From: Epiperipatus broadwayi
Lineage: Eukaryota; Onychophora; Udeonychophora; Euonychophora; Peripatidae
Length of the DNA stretch: 64,000 nt
Direction of reading: 5' to 3'
NCBI GenBank assembly: GCA_028023455.1
Contig: JAQFVV010000181.1
Span: 1,806,001 to 1,870,000 of the forward strand
Below, piece after piece: positions 13,206 to 27,374 of this stretch. The notes beneath the pieces are model-generated. The model was not told where the DNA came from. It saw nothing but the letters and a program-made list of their open reading frames with translations, and made no database searches. Both the position numbers and the translations under genes were made by a program. Position 1 is the stretch's first letter. Every line of letters starts with the position of its first letter.

Positions 13206-13610
13206 TTACCCAAGGCATTTTTCCATCTCTTGGTTTACACCCTCCACTCCATCCCATTTTAGTAAAAATTGCTTTGCTAGTTCCATTAGCTTGTCCTCAT
13301 ATTCCACAATTTCATTATGAAGACAAAATGTCATAAAATATCTACCTCTATTATTACTATTACCTTTAATTTTTTGCCAATTTTCAAACAATTTATTTTC
13401 ATTCTCTTTCATATTCTACACTTCAAATGTAAATGTTCAAATATCTCTTCATTCTTAACATAAATTACATCTACAATTCAAATTATTATTCCGTTTTTGT
13501 CTTTCTTTAATATATAAAGTTCCTGCTCTGACATCAAATAACAATAAAATCTCTTTAATGTTATTGTATATGCTTTCATATTTTACATATTTTTTATTCT
13601 TATATGTCAT
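13206..13610 (-). pseudogene. LINE C-terminal zinc-knuckle fragment
   Basis: Minus-strand translation gives DVRAGTLYIKERQKR, then CRCNLC, and after one frameshift KNEEIFEHLHLKC. This is the (F)RxGxLYLNxR ... CxxC ... E-x-x-x-H-x-x-x-x-C knuckle found at the C terminus of many non-LTR retrotransposon ORF2 proteins. The following 68-codon ORF (13412-13206), which begins MKENENKLFENWQKIKG, continues the usual tail region. The rest of the element was not found. It is a fragment of a LINE family distinct from the RTE copies in the window. Confidence 0.5.
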
Positions 13611-13619
13611 TTTTCATTC

Positions 13620-16600
13620 TAATTCTTTTTCTCTAACCAATTTATTTATCCTCTTAAAATAATATACCTATAATTCATTTTCTACAGATGAAAATAAATT
13701 GTTGGCAATTAATTTTTCAATTTTTTTTTCTCCAATGTTATCCTATCCACATAATCCAAATTAAGCAATATTTTAGTTTCAGTGGTAGAATACCAAACTC
13801 TGAAACTAAAATTACAATCTTATGTCCACTTTGAAGTAATCAGGTTAAACATATAACAGTGTTCTCACAGGAAATCACAACTTCAAATGATTGACTTTTC
13901 AGTAATTCACTTGGATTGCAGTAATACTTTCTTTAATGATTCTCCCATTTTATATACTATATTGATAATATTTGATCAATGAAATAGAATTTGTTATTGT
14001 TAATCATCATAGATCAATATTTAGTAGGTGAAGTCAATTATTAATTTGACTTTTGATTTAACATAATTATTAAAAAATCATAAATCTCTAAAAATTCATT
14101 TTGCACTGAAGAAGTCAAAATTATTATTCCTTTGTGGGGTAGCACAGAGGTGAACTAATAGTGTGCAATTTGTGTGATATACACAGGCACCAGTATAGTA
14201 AAGGTGCTGAAGATTCCAGATGAGGGGAAATACTTAAAAAAAATATTACTCATTAATTACATCAAAATAAACACATTATTGTTTAAGTATTACTTATATT
14301 TTTTAGATTTGTCTTAAACAAATTATTTATAATCACTTATTTGTTATTATTCATTAAGATTTTATTTCATTCTGATCTTACTTCTAACAAACAGTTTAGT
14401 GTAACAAGTAAAACCTTTAACTTGTGTGAGTTTACTGATATAGAATGATGTGCATTTGAATCTTGTTCAAACTTGCATTTGCTCTAAACATATATAAGAA
14501 AATCTGTTGCAGTTTTTTAACTTTATTCTATATTCTGTTATTACAGTGTAATTACTGAATTGTATTACTAATCAAAAAGATATCAATTGTAACATAGGAC
14601 AGAAAAGTATGGTATGTTAATAATAACATAATAGCAAGAACAGGACGTATGAATTTGAGCTAAGATCTAAGGTAAGTTTATTCATTCATTTCTTCTACAT
14701 TAAACTTAATATATTTATTTTTTAATTTTATTAAATTATCATGAAAAAATTAAATTTTCACATGTTTAAATATATTTGCTAAAGAAATTAATATATATGG
14801 TATATTTTTTTAATAATTCTATATTTTCTTTTAATAATAATTTTTATTTAATAAATTTATATATGAAATATTCATTGTAAAAATTGTGTTTTGCACTGTT
14901 TTTTTAATGTATATTATAAAAAATATGAATATCTAATTTACAATTTTAGTAAGAAAATTTATTATAATTGTGAATTTTCTCAATTTGATTATGAAAATAA
15001 AAATATAGTACATCTTGAAATTTCATTTAAAATAAAAAATTATCCCTGCATAATAGATCAAACATTAGAATTTTTGTAGGAAAGATTTACTTTATTAAAA
15101 ATATATATGAATTCATTTCACTTTTTGTATTTGTTAAATACTTGACAAAATAAAGAATATTTATTACCTTGTAGTAAAAAGTTACAATAAAAATTAACAC
15201 AAGAGTCATTCAAACATTAATTCAGATGATTTATACAAAGAAATTTAACATTATCAACCATTTATTTATAACTTTAAAAAATGGCATATATCAACTACTT
15301 CAAAATATTTATTCAAATGGCATAATCTTAGTTTATTCAAACTTCAGAATTGCTCTTTGGATTTTTTTTTTTTTGTCATTAACAGGATCTGTAATATCTG
15401 CAAATGGTTCTTTTCCAAAATTAAAATTATTAAAAACTACTTATGCTATAAAAGACTTTCCAATCTTGTCATTATGTTAATACAATCATATATTTTCAAT
15501 CAACTTGATATATATATATGATATTATTCTAAAAATTTTCATTAATAAAAATTTAAAAAGTTCACTTCACTATGTGATTTTTCTTTCTGTTTAAATATTT
15601 ATTTGTCTATTTCTTCACCCAATAATGTTTAACATATTTGTAAGTTTATCTGTTCCTTATTTATATTTATACTTCAGTACAAATATGATTTAAAAAACTT
15701 GGGAGTTTAGATATAATATAGGGGATTTGAACACATACTTTCAAGCTCCCTTAAGCTATCTGCTCTATCTCATACAACCAATACACATACAATCAGTGTT
15801 CAGTTTATATTAAGATAACAAATCTACAAACTTTAATGGACAAGGTTCAATCTATTCTACCCTCTATGCAAAGTACAAATGGCAAAGTGATTTTCTTTCC
15901 AAATAAAATATAGCTAGTTTAATTTTGTACCAAAAAAACAACCAATATTTTTTTTATATAAAACTGTGAATTTATATGTTAATTAATGTAAAACTATATA
16001 AAGTGGAGTAAGGATTTATTTTCAAACAATATAAATTACTTAATTTTTTCCTAAATTATTTTTGTTGTTTTTGTACCCCTCTTGTATTATTTTATAATAT
16101 ATATTTTTTTGTAATTTTTGCTTTTTGTTCAATAAACTTATAATTAATATATTTTGTATTTCATTTTTAATCACTGATACATTTTTATATAGTGATTGAG
16201 GAGTGGGGGTATAGGAACGACAACTTAAGTTTTTCACACTGGTGCCAAACACTATTGCCAAGCTCTTGGGTAGCACAATGATACATTGTCAGATTGAAGG
16301 AAGTCTCAGATCAATTCCAGTTCTGTTATTTCTAATGCTTGCACTTCTTATGAATTCCTGAGAAATAAAACCATTTCATTATTTTTTTTACTTGTAAATG
16401 TAAAAATATCTGATTTATTGTGAAAGCAATGAAAACTGCTATTACTGCCATTGAATTTGCAAGAATTATATATATATTGCGCCATTAGGTATATGTCACT
16501 TATTATAGTCTAATACCATATATATATATTTTTTTTTTATCATTTACATAAGATTCCTGGTTAGTGAAATACCTAATCAATGTCTCTCCAATCTCCACAA

Positions 16601-19600
16601 GTGATTGAACCTCCATTCTTCTATACAATAACAGCACATTTTGATAGCTATAAAATTAATAAGAAATAGTAAGGATCTAAAGTAATCTATACCTTCTATA
16701 AAAAAAAAAATGTAATATTTATTTAATAAGGTCATTTTAAAAAACCATTTAAACCACCAGCAGAAATTATCCTTTCATAACAGAAGCCAAAACAACATTT
16801 TAAACTCTAAAATAAAAGCAGTAATTTTAAAGTTCATCATCTAAGACATTCTCTATACATATACATGCACAATGAAAATAACAAACAGATATTGTACATC
16901 CAGATGTATAAATGTAACTATGTGTGTATGTGTGCCTATAAATAATATGTTAAAAGATTTTTTTTTTTAACATAAGAGCGATCATTTATTAAATTCTCCC
17001 TTTCAACAATAAATACCACTAGAAAATTAAACAAAAGACTATGAGCTTAGAGATATCATGTGGCAATGAAACCGCTTGAAAAACAATTAAATTCACTGAA
17101 AAAAGGAAATTTCACTAAAATAAAATTGTTTATATAACAGCGAATGCTAAAAGATGTATCCATTTAAAATGTACAAATATAAGACAAGTTTAGAGATGAA
17201 GTGCTGAAAGAATAACTCATGTCTACCTCCAATGGTAAGTCTAAATGTAAATCATGGCCTAATAATACCTGGAATACAATACCTGGAATACATTACCTTA
17301 GTGCTTAAAAGAAATCCATTCCTCTATAATGAAATTTTCAAGTACATACAGTCAAATCTAAGCAGCATTTTATATAAGTGTGTACGTTTTTTTAAAATCG
17401 AATGCTAAAACCCCGTATATGGAATGATGATGAAATTACTCTGGAAATAACAATAAGATCAGCCAGAAACAAATAGGAAATAATTTATGTCAAAGAGAAA
17501 ATTAATCATCAAATAATGACTGCTTAAACATTTAGCACTAGAGTCAATGAATGTACACAATGGGATTATATGTATTAACATAATAAAAATGATGACACTG
17601 AGAAATGATCAATATAATCTGAATAAATTATAGCCCAATGATTGGTCACCATTTTGTAATGGAATATTGATTGAAATATGGGATGAGAATATAAAAACTT
17701 TAGTATGTCTCAGAATTGAACATCATTCATAATATAAATCTAACCTAAATGTGGAGAGCCATTTTATAACAGCCCCAAAATTGATGTGCCATTGTGTACC
17801 GATTGCCACTATTGGCCAGCATTGGGTGGTTATTTTGTAACAATAATAATGAATCTTCTACCCCACTATCTCTCTATCTTGGTTTTGTCAGCATTTGTCA
17901 TAAAATAAAAGAAATTGCCCTAATGATTTTTAGACAATCACTTATTAATGACACAATATGGAGATAACAGATAATGAAGAAATGCCCTTATGGTTTAAAT
18001 ATTATTTATAACAGAGCAAAACATATATCAATAAATAGTAACTCTGTTACTACCTGCATAAAATCATCTAGCTCAGTCATTGGTCACACTAGGCAATAAC
18101 AATATTTCCAATATACAATTATTTAGATTGCCCACCACACTACAATAAAATACTAATGACAATAGTCATTAAAATCTAATTTATTCTGATAGCATTTAAA
18201 ACAAAAGAAAGCAAACAAGATCACCACCTCAGATATCACCAAATCTATTCACTATCCTAAAATCAACTACGATAAGCAGAGAAATCATATATTATTATCT
18301 TAAATGATGACATATGTCTAAGATATCTATTTAATTTATAATTGAATGAAACCAAATCCATCCATAAATAGCTAAGTCCTGATATACCTTATTAATCTAA
18401 TATTACTTATAGTAATGTGAATTTACATTAACAATTAATGATATTCTATTTAAATAAACTAGTTCCTAAATAATTATAATAACATTTTGAGAATGTTTTA
18501 TGAACCTACAATATTTATAATATTTAAATAAAATAAACCCTTACTCAGTTTTATATCTAATTTAATAAAATGCTAAAAATAATATTTTATCCATACTTTA
18601 CACTATATCAATATGCAATTACTGCTTAAGTTATGTATTAAAATGAAACACTCTACTAGAACTCATTATCAACAAATCTATTAGATAATCTTGCATTTTA
18701 TAATACCCAATATCAAATATACCGTAGGTTTCTATCGGATATTTACGAATTACAATCACTGATATTATTCATCTACTGAAATTTCCTGTCAATCAACTAT
18801 TAAAATGGATTTTATTACAATTAAACTATATAAGACAATTATTGGCAGTTGTCCAAGCCAAAGATAGATATTAACTTATAATAGTTAATAAAATTTACAA
18901 TCCATCTCAGAGAAGTTTAAGCAATTAAGACAAATCATTGACTAATGATAGAATAAAATCTATCATGGTCTTTATAACCAGATAAGATAAGCTCTTTAAT
19001 GATTAACCATGAACTGATGAAATTATTTATGCTACCAATATTAATTTTAAATAAACAAACAAATATTTCAATGTAATGACAATATAAAATTTATATCTAA
19101 TCGTATTTAATAATAACAATCATATAAAAAAAAATTATGTGTGTATAACCATATTTCAATATTGGTTTGATTTTACATCAAGATTTAAGTATCAAAAATT
19201 GCCTTGCACACTTAAAAAAATAATTAGACAAATTTATTGAGTTTTAATCAGTTTTAAATTTATTGATTCATAACCAGGATTAGTAAGGATAGCAATAAAA
19301 TCAACAATAAAAATACACAAAATTGTAACCAGTTAAGAAAAAAAAATACAAATGTGATTTCTCTTGAATATATCTAATTAATTTGAAACTCTGTCATTCT
19401 ATAAAAATCAATAACAAACAATAAATATATGTATGAAACTCAAAAATGTGTTGTATGACAATAATATTATAGATATAAACTGAAGGAGAGGTTCCAAATG
19501 TCTAGACTTTAAATAGGATATACAATGAAAAAAAAATGTGATCAAGTAAAAATAGATTTTCATTTATTCACACTGAGATAAATTCAAAATAATTAAACCA

Positions 19601-20830
19601 ACATAAAAATCTATTGTATTTAAACCCTTCTCTATATGAATATCCCCAAGTCAAATCTTGAATATAAAAAACTTAAACATTTGAAAACATTGAGTCATAA
19701 ATTAACCTTTATCGTCAGATAAGAATTTAAATAATCATAACAAAAATGAATCTCTCCGACCTTTTATTGCATGAGTCATATAATAACCCATATATACAAT
19801 TTAGTCCTATGTTTTAAAATAAAATATGAACAAAATGTACACTTTTTTTAAACGAAAAATATACACAGATAATATATCACCTAAGTGAAAATCATAATCC
19901 TGTTTCTTTGTTTCTAATCCCAATGTATAGAAATAGTTCTTAAAGTAGAGAAGATCTGCATGAATAATAACAAACAAGGATTTGGATTCAATTACTTTTG
20001 TTTTTAAATCCCGGTATTTTCCTTTCAAGTATACAAATATATCCAACTTTTTAAAATAACATACTTGGATGATGTAACTACACTTCAATGGCTTTATTTT
20101 CTTTTTTCATTGGTAATAATATATAAAGAGAATTCTTTCAATGACAAAATTCAGTTACATCCAAATGAATAATAAATGCTAGCAGGTTTTTTTTTCCCCC
20201 CAAGTTAAGAAAGTGAAATTTTGATTGCTTAATACTACATAGAAGTTGAATTAATCGATCCTGTAAATTCATTGATCAGAAATATGACACCCATATACAC
20301 ATCATGGGGTTTGTATTCATTATAAATAAAGAAACGAAATCCTAGATTATGACAAAGGAATATTTTTATAGCTTACTTGCAATACCATGCATTTTGATTT
20401 TTTTTTTTTTAAATTTTGCCATTTCCCCTAGAATTTCATCCACGAACTGCCTCAGTTGAATGGGAAGACAATTATCTCTTATCCTCCCATGGTTTTAGAA
20501 ATTAATCACTTTAGAAAATAAATTTGATAAATTTTTAAAGATGAATAGAAAAGCGTTCGTTCTAAGCAACGATAAAATTATAAGAATTCTAGTTACAGCG
20601 TTTCAGTTATATCTCTGCTGATGTTAATGTTACCAAGATAACTTCAATTGAACTCAAAGAACACTCAATCCAGTCTAATAAAATATGCCTCCAATAAAAT
20701 GAAGACTTTAAAAATATTGGATACAGTAAATTTTTTGTTTTACAATTTCAATATTAATTTTCATTTTTAACCAAAAATAAAAAATTCATATTATATTTTC
20801 AATACCTTTTAATGAATATATATACATATA
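13620..20830. other. A+T-rich non-coding stretch
   Basis: No protein gene or element end is recognisable over these 7 kb. Minor features are a tRNA-like segment at about 15722-15782, a short direct duplication of TACCTGGAATACA at 17267-17292, and many poly(A)/(T) and TA runs. A slightly less A+T-rich block at about 17630-17890 has no identified content. Confidence 0.55.
15722..15782 (-). pseudogene. tRNA-like sequence, probable SINE head or tRNA relic
   Basis: On the minus strand GTATGAGATAGAGCAG resembles a degenerate box A. GCTTAAGGGAGCTT could form an anticodon arm. GTGTTCAAATCCCC is a good box B/T-arm. The D-arm and acceptor stem pair poorly, so this is not a functional tRNA. No 3' tail or flanking repeat was identified. 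Confidence 0.3.
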
Positions 20831-20838
20831 TTATAACG

Positions 20839-22611
20839 GTCAGGAGTTGGGTGATCAAAAGTCTTACCGTATCTGCCGTACAGGGCGCCACTAGGCCATT
20901 TGAACCTATAAAATTTATAGAGTAGGCAGATACGTGCTGTTAAAAATCCAACTTTTATTTTATTGACCATTTGCCCTTGCCACTAGCTCATGGAGACACA
21001 GAAACTTAATATAAATTAAAATATATTAATATTTAATAAAATAAGCCACTGCCAGTAATAACACACAAAAAAATTTATTAACGAACATATATAATATTTA
21101 TATTTAAAATTGAGGAATAAAATTTATATTTAGATTTTAACATTTTTAAATTTAAATTACTATTTTAAATAGACAGCACAGATGGACATTTTAATATTTA
21201 CTTTAGCATATTGAGTATAGGTAAGCTACATAGATTTCTCACTTAAAAAAAACTTATCAAAACACTCATTCAATCTCAGACTAAAAGTTCGTAGCCAAAC
21301 CAATGCCCACTTCCAATATATAGTCGCAACCAATGTAATATGAAGATGCTAGCATAAAATCACACTGACAGGAATGTGCATCTGACAGCATGATATTATT
21401 TGAAGGACATGATCCTCATCCAGTACAGTTAATGGGCATCTGTCTGATGAAGGAATCATGTATATAAATTAATTAAAGAGTGCTACTATGGGGGAGAGCG
21501 GTCTTTCTGCCGACTTATAAATCCCTGTCCATAGAGTTAGAAGGGGTTAATGGCGCAGGAAATATGTCTGCGACCATTTCAACGATATGACTGCCTCTTT
21601 GGGGTCATGCATTCAGTTGGGCATGTTGCCCTGTATTCTAAACACGCTTCACATTGCATTGATATAAACACCCATATATCCCTCCACAAGCATAGTCCTA
21701 ACTACTAACTACGAAACAAATAGCCTGAAATTAACCGTTTAAAATAAACGAATTTAAACATAGTTTTTAATTTTTATCCATGCAGCTATCTACACCCAAC
21801 TTTAATTTTTGATACATTTTTAATTAACACTTAACACAAAAAAAAGAGAGAAATGGAAATGATTGCTTAAACATATGCATAAAAAAAAAATATTAATAAT
21901 TGATTTTGAAATTTTTAGGTCAGATAATTGTTCTTATTTTCAGCTATTAATTGCAATTTTAGAAAAGTTCTTATTAGATAGACACAAGAGTTCATACTTT
22001 ACAGATTGAGCAGATTTAGAGGTCCATCTTCATGATCACTTTCATAGATTGTTTGTCCTTCTTTGAAATGAAACCGCTACTTGCCATGCATTTGGTCAGG
22101 AACTGTCATCCAGTGGCCTCAGCTGGTTGTCCAGAATTTAAATTTATTTCAGATTTCTACATCGTGAAATCTGCAATACAGCTAGTTTTAACACTATATT
22201 AATAGTCATCTCTCTCTAAGATCCTAATTATAATAATTATTTGGCTTTTATATTTTTATTAGCCTCTTACCATCAAATCTTCAGATTCAACGAGCAAGAT
22301 GTCACCTATCCTCTCATGTTTCATTTACGGTCCGTGCTGTCATTTCGTGCTTGCATTGGTCATTTAATTTCTTTTTATTCTCTTATCTGACCATTTAATT
22401 ATTCGAGTGCCCCAAGGGCTAGTGTGCTTTAGAACAATCATTTAATTAATAAAACAATCATTTCCATTTTCTAAGATTATAGAAATCAACACTATTTCTA
22501 TTTTCAAAAATATTAAATCTTTACATCTTTACTTTTTTTTTTTTTTACAAAAAAATACTTTCAAATGCTTTTATTTTTAAAATAGTTTTTAAAGTTTCCC
22601 ATCTGTGCGAT
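20839..22611. other. Possible unclassified element between two TA-rich runs
   Basis: Just after a TA-rich run, the sequence TATAACGGTCAGGAG begins a patch less A+T-rich than its flanks. It contains GC-richer islands (20840-20960, 21300-21720, 22020-22440) and ends before a (TA)n run at about 22611. The start resembles the terminus TATAACGG of the large inverted-arm structure at 53969-60233. No ORF, matching terminus or clear TSD was found, so this is only a candidate. Confidence 0.25.
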
Positions 22612-22816
22612 ATATATATATATTAAAAAACTTTTAATTTTCAGTTTTTAAATTTTTTTTCTTTTAATAAATCAATTTTTATTTACGATCTTTTTATTTT
22701 CATTTTAAAATAATGTAACGGCATTTTATATACTGAAACAGATATTCCTGTCCTCCTATCTGTTTCACCTTTATGTCTCCATAGACACATCTATGCTGGT
22801 TTTAAACATTCTTTAG

Positions 22817-22992
22817 TGCAATTGTATATGTATCCACACAGTGGTATATGCCTTTACACAGCTGTATATATATGTTTACACAGTTGTATATATATATATC
22901 CACACAGCGATTCATTCATTTACAGTTATATATGTAATCACAGTTTTATATGCATTCAAACAGTTGTATGTTTATTGTCACACATACAAGCA
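22817..22992. repeat. Minisatellite, about 20-26 bp unit
   Basis: Imperfect tandem copies centre on CACAG(T/C)(T/G)GTATAT followed by a TA- and TTTA-rich spacer; at least seven are visible. They read CACAGTGGTATATGC, CACAGCTGTATATA, CACAGTTGTATATA, CACAGCGATTCATTC, TACAGTTATATATG, CACAGTTTTATATGC and AACAGTTGTATG. The unit length varies, and copies decay towards the right. Confidence 0.7.
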
Positions 22993-23120
22993 CCTATAAA
23001 TGATAGTGATATTAATTTTTGTATAGATATATTGCAGCATTTATATAAATAATATATTGTATAAGGGTTATTTTGTTTAGAAAATGTAGCTAAATATTCT
23101 TTAACCAGTTTGGTTTAAAT

Positions 23121-23233
23121 GAATTATAAATCACATGCGAAATTCACAGATTGGTAATAAAACGTTTAGAATAATGGAATTATCAATTACATGCGAAATT
23201 CACAGATTGGTAATAAAACAATTTAGAATAATT
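23121..23233. repeat. Two-copy tandem duplication, 56 bp period
   Basis: The block GAATTAT...ACATGCGAAATTCACAGATT...GGTAATAAAAC...TTTAGAATAAT occurs twice in direct succession (cores at 23133-23163 and 23189-23219) with few differences. This indicates a recent local duplication. Confidence 0.8.
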
Positions 23234-24288
23234 CGCAGGTGGGATCAGATGGTCCCTAGGTTATTGACATTGTTCTAGAGCTCATTACAAATTCATTACG
23301 ATTGTAATGAATTTCTTTTCCCAGATCAAGCCAGTAAAAGTTTGGGCAACAAGATAAAAAGAGATCAAAATCAAAAGAGGCCGACTGCTGTAAAACTTAG
23401 AGGAAGTTTGAATTGTGTTTTAAAATAGATAGTCGCTGGCTTTTGATCTAGGGAATATAAATATTGCAGATTTTTTTTTATTTTTTTTATTCTTTGGCTT
23501 GCTTTCCTGTAAATTATTGTGGAGACCAGAATCCAAAATGATCGAGTAAAATAATATATTTACTGGCTCCTTAGCCAGATGGCTACTCTCAGTTCCTCTA
23601 AACATACCTTTGAATAGACTTTCCAGCAACCTGCATGGAGAATATGAAGAAATTTAACCTATCTGAAAGGCCACTGAAGATTATGATGCTGTCAGACGCC
23701 CTATTCCAGCCACTATCATTGATATACGCTTCAAGTCCAACCAAGGAGGCAGAGAGATGGTAATAATTTTAAAAACTGCAGTATGAACTTTAATCTATAA
23801 ATTCTTATAACACTTTAAAAAGAACATTCTATCTAAATTATAAAAACTCTTTAATTTTTACCCTCTTATAAAAAGAAACTATCAATCTGTGTAACTTTAT
23901 ATATAATGTAAAAGAAAAAAAAAATCACTTACTTTAATTTTATAAACTGCTGAAATCTTTTATAAATTAAAAGATTTCATATTTTTTTTATACTCATTAA
24001 ATGTCCGAAATTTATTCTCTTCAATTCCTACAAACTAACGGTCTTGCCTAATTTCAGTAATTTTAATATTTTGTTTAAATGCATTTTGTTATGTTTAATA
24101 TGTGATAATATGCTCAGATTTCAAAACAATGAAACTAAGTAAGTAATTTATAAAGGAGATAATTGTAATCTTCACTTAGACATTTTAAAAGCATTGTTTA
24201 TTTTATTAAATCATTGTTTCGAAATTATAATATTGGTAATAAACGAATGCGCTAACCACTCGTTATTATCATAGTTATATATATATAT

Positions 24289-25830
24289 TGTAAAATCGTA
24301 TTTTTTAAGGTTTGCTTAACCGATCTTATATTATAACCTTTGATATCTATTAGTTGGAAGGGGATATATATATTGTCTAGAGATGATAAAGTATATTTGC
24401 TAATGTTTGTATTAAGTCCCATCGAATATACTTTCCCTCCTTAATTAAGAATATTTATATGCAGATTCAGGATCTTAACTAGATTATTTTTATGTAGTTT
24501 AAGCCCATTTTATTAGCATACTTATAATGCTAATTTTAAGAACTGTTTTGAATTAGCTTGACAGATAAAAGCTATCTGTTTTAGGCGCAATTAATTATAT
24601 GCATACTTATTGCTTTATATATATATTGCGTGCATTGCGGGTGTGTTTTTATATAGTACACTTACATGTGTTACGTTTTGCTGCCTCTGACAAGGGTTCA
24701 CGGTAACAAACCGCCCCTTTATTTAGTTCGGGTTATGGCTATCTTCATTAGAACTGGAGCATGCGGACCCAGATTTTTCCTAAAGCCAATCCGACTTCCT
24801 GAATTTTATGTTCATATATCAATAGCAGCAAACCGTCGGTCTCAGAGCAAACCGAGCATTTGATGCTGAAGCTCTTGAATAACCACTCACTCGCACTGCA
24901 AGTTTATTTCTTTAATATTTTATATAGCGCCACAGCACATATATGTGGACCTAATGGTAACCAGTTCTTTTTCCCATAGTAATTAATCATTCAGCTTTAG
25001 ACTGGAGTTTGAATCTGGGTTATCAGGTTGAATCTGCATGATACTGAGTTTATTTAGTTGCTCATTTAATTAGTATATATAACAGCCATTAAAACTGGCT
25101 GTACTCATCATCATCTCTACTAAAGTATCAACTCCTAACTTAAGCAAGTCAAATTCATAAGATGAGCATATTAAATAATTAGGCATGACCTCTATAACTC
25201 ACACACACATGTATTGTAATATGTTTAAAAGGAAACAGATGTTCTTGATAACAGTCCCAACTATTGTAACATGCTTGCTTGTATTGAATACCTTGCGAAG
25301 ATTATACAATCCCTGCCATTATGATATTTTATGTTAGATCATTTGTTATTGTTTTAATAAATCTTTTTAAATATAAACTGTTGTATATCTTTCTTGCTCA
25401 GACTCTAGATCAAGCCAAACCACAGTATCTTATCCAATCCATAGTATTTTATCCAATCCACAGTATATTATTAAATGTCACAGTTCATTACTCCAATTTC
25501 TTAATGAGTTTATATGCTATATGTGTCTGTCTGGTAGTTAAGATTACTAGAGTGTTAAGTGTTATATATCACTTATTTAGTTAGGTTAGTAATGACCTTA
25601 AGTCTCGTGTTTCTACCTGTTCTATGTCGGCTCGCGGTTAAGTGAGAACTGAGTGTAGCCCCAGGAATGTCACTCATAAGGTGTTAAATTTGGAGTACTG
25701 GCAGACGAGTTGGAGTTTGGTCGGATTAGAGGTCTCAACCACCTCACTCCGGTCAGCTTTGGTATATTTTGCTTGGGCTCTGAATTTTGTTGCATGAGTG
25801 TACAAATCTGACTGTTACAATACCATTACA
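24289..25830. mobile_element. Probable solo LTR bounded by ATAT (TG...CA ends)
   Basis: The segment begins TGTAAAATCG directly after a (TA)n run and ends TACCATTACA directly before ATATATTT, giving TG...CA ends and a 4-bp ATAT duplication. The interior is richer in G+C than its surroundings (24650-24880 and 25610-25790). A TATA-like box lies near 25075 (TATATAA) and AATAAA at about 25357, the order expected of a plus-oriented LTR. It carries no protein domain; the plus ORF at 24666-24863 is not recognisable. The ends were inferred from the pattern shared with 42232-44099 and 46358-48566, and a TA-rich target makes the TSD weak evidence on its own. Confidence 0.45.
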
Positions 25831-27326
25831 ATATATTTTACATGTATTTTTAATAATATATTCCAATAAACTAATTAATAAACAAACACATATGAAATAT
25901 GAAACATTTAATTTTGTAATAAGTAAGTTGTTGGTGAATGTAATAACAAAATTGAAATATGTAATAATTAGTAATAATGATTTTATTCAAGTGATTTTTT
26001 TATGATTCACTTAATTATTTTCCCATATTTATTTAGCTAATCATTTATTTATATTTTCCCCTAAAATTGATCACAACCAATTTATAATTTGATGCTAATA
26101 TTAATAGTAAATAATGATATTACTTTAAAATATTACATTGCCATAGTTATCTAGTTAACATTTATATTTCAAGATCCCCATTATCCATGGATTAAGTGAA
26201 ATGAAATTAAACAAGTTCAACAAACTTCCTTATTTATTTTTTTTTATATACTGTGACATACAGTACTAATCTGGGCAGATACAATATATATACAGATACA
26301 ATATATATAGTAGTAAAATTTAAATAAATTTATTTGATACCCATACAGATAGTGATGCTTTAGGATTATCTTATACTGCAATGGAATATCTTTCTGGAGA
26401 AGATATTAAATAATAAAATACTTTGTGCATTTATAACTATTACGAAGGCCCAGACCTATAGGATGTTGGATTAAGAAAAGTCAATCAGTAAGGATTAATA
26501 AAACTACAGATAATAAAACCATCTAACAATTTACTAAGGAATAACTGTCAATAACTATTAGACCTTAAATCTTTCAATTACCCAGGAAAAAGTAAAATAT
26601 ATTGGATCTTTTAAAATACTTAAGCAAGCATAGATGATGAGTTTTATGATTTCATCATCCCGAATTTCCAATACTAAGAATGAATGTTTTCTTTTAGATA
26701 TATATATGAATCGAAGGAAAAGATTTGATACTTAGTTGAGTTATCATTAGATAGTAATTTTACATTCTAATCAACTTATTTAGGTTTCTCATACTTCCAA
26801 CTTGAGTAAGACATAAATTATATGAATTTCTTATATCGAATAAATGAGAATTGTAGGTTTTCCTTCAATTCCAAATTTGTTATTTGTCCAACACCATAAA
26901 TAGTTTAATGCATTACATAGACACAACACTTTATATTTATCACCTAATATCCATCCAGAATTATTTATGAAGTATATTACAACTGAATGTAAATAAATTT
27001 TGTTATTATTAATTAAAGTAATTATCTCTATTCCTTTTGTTAAATAAGGTATCTGGATAGACAATGGTTTGTAAGCATATAATTTAGGTAATTTTACATT
27101 TTATTCATTTAAATTAAATAAGGATTAGAATATTGATTTATAAAGTTTTCTCCATATATGCATAGAGCTAGACTCATAACTGGTGTGAATTATATGAGGT
27201 GAGGAATCAATTTAACAGAAAACTGATAAACTTAATGCACATAATATAAATGTAATTTCAATTTTGTGTTCAGTAGAGTCTGTTCTTAGGGCATCCTATG
27301 TACTCCTTGATTGCAATCATACCGTT

Positions 27327-27374
<48 letters not shown>

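Noticed and set aside
16199-16330. Possible tRNA-like or SINE segment (GGGTAGCACAATGATAC ... GATCAATTCCAG)
   Set aside because: Box B is poor and no cloverleaf could be drawn by hand; left unannotated.
24666-24863. Plus-strand 65-codon ORF in a GC-richer patch, considered as a host exon
   Set aside because: No motif, no clear splice sites, and the patch lies inside a probable solo LTR bounded by ATAT.
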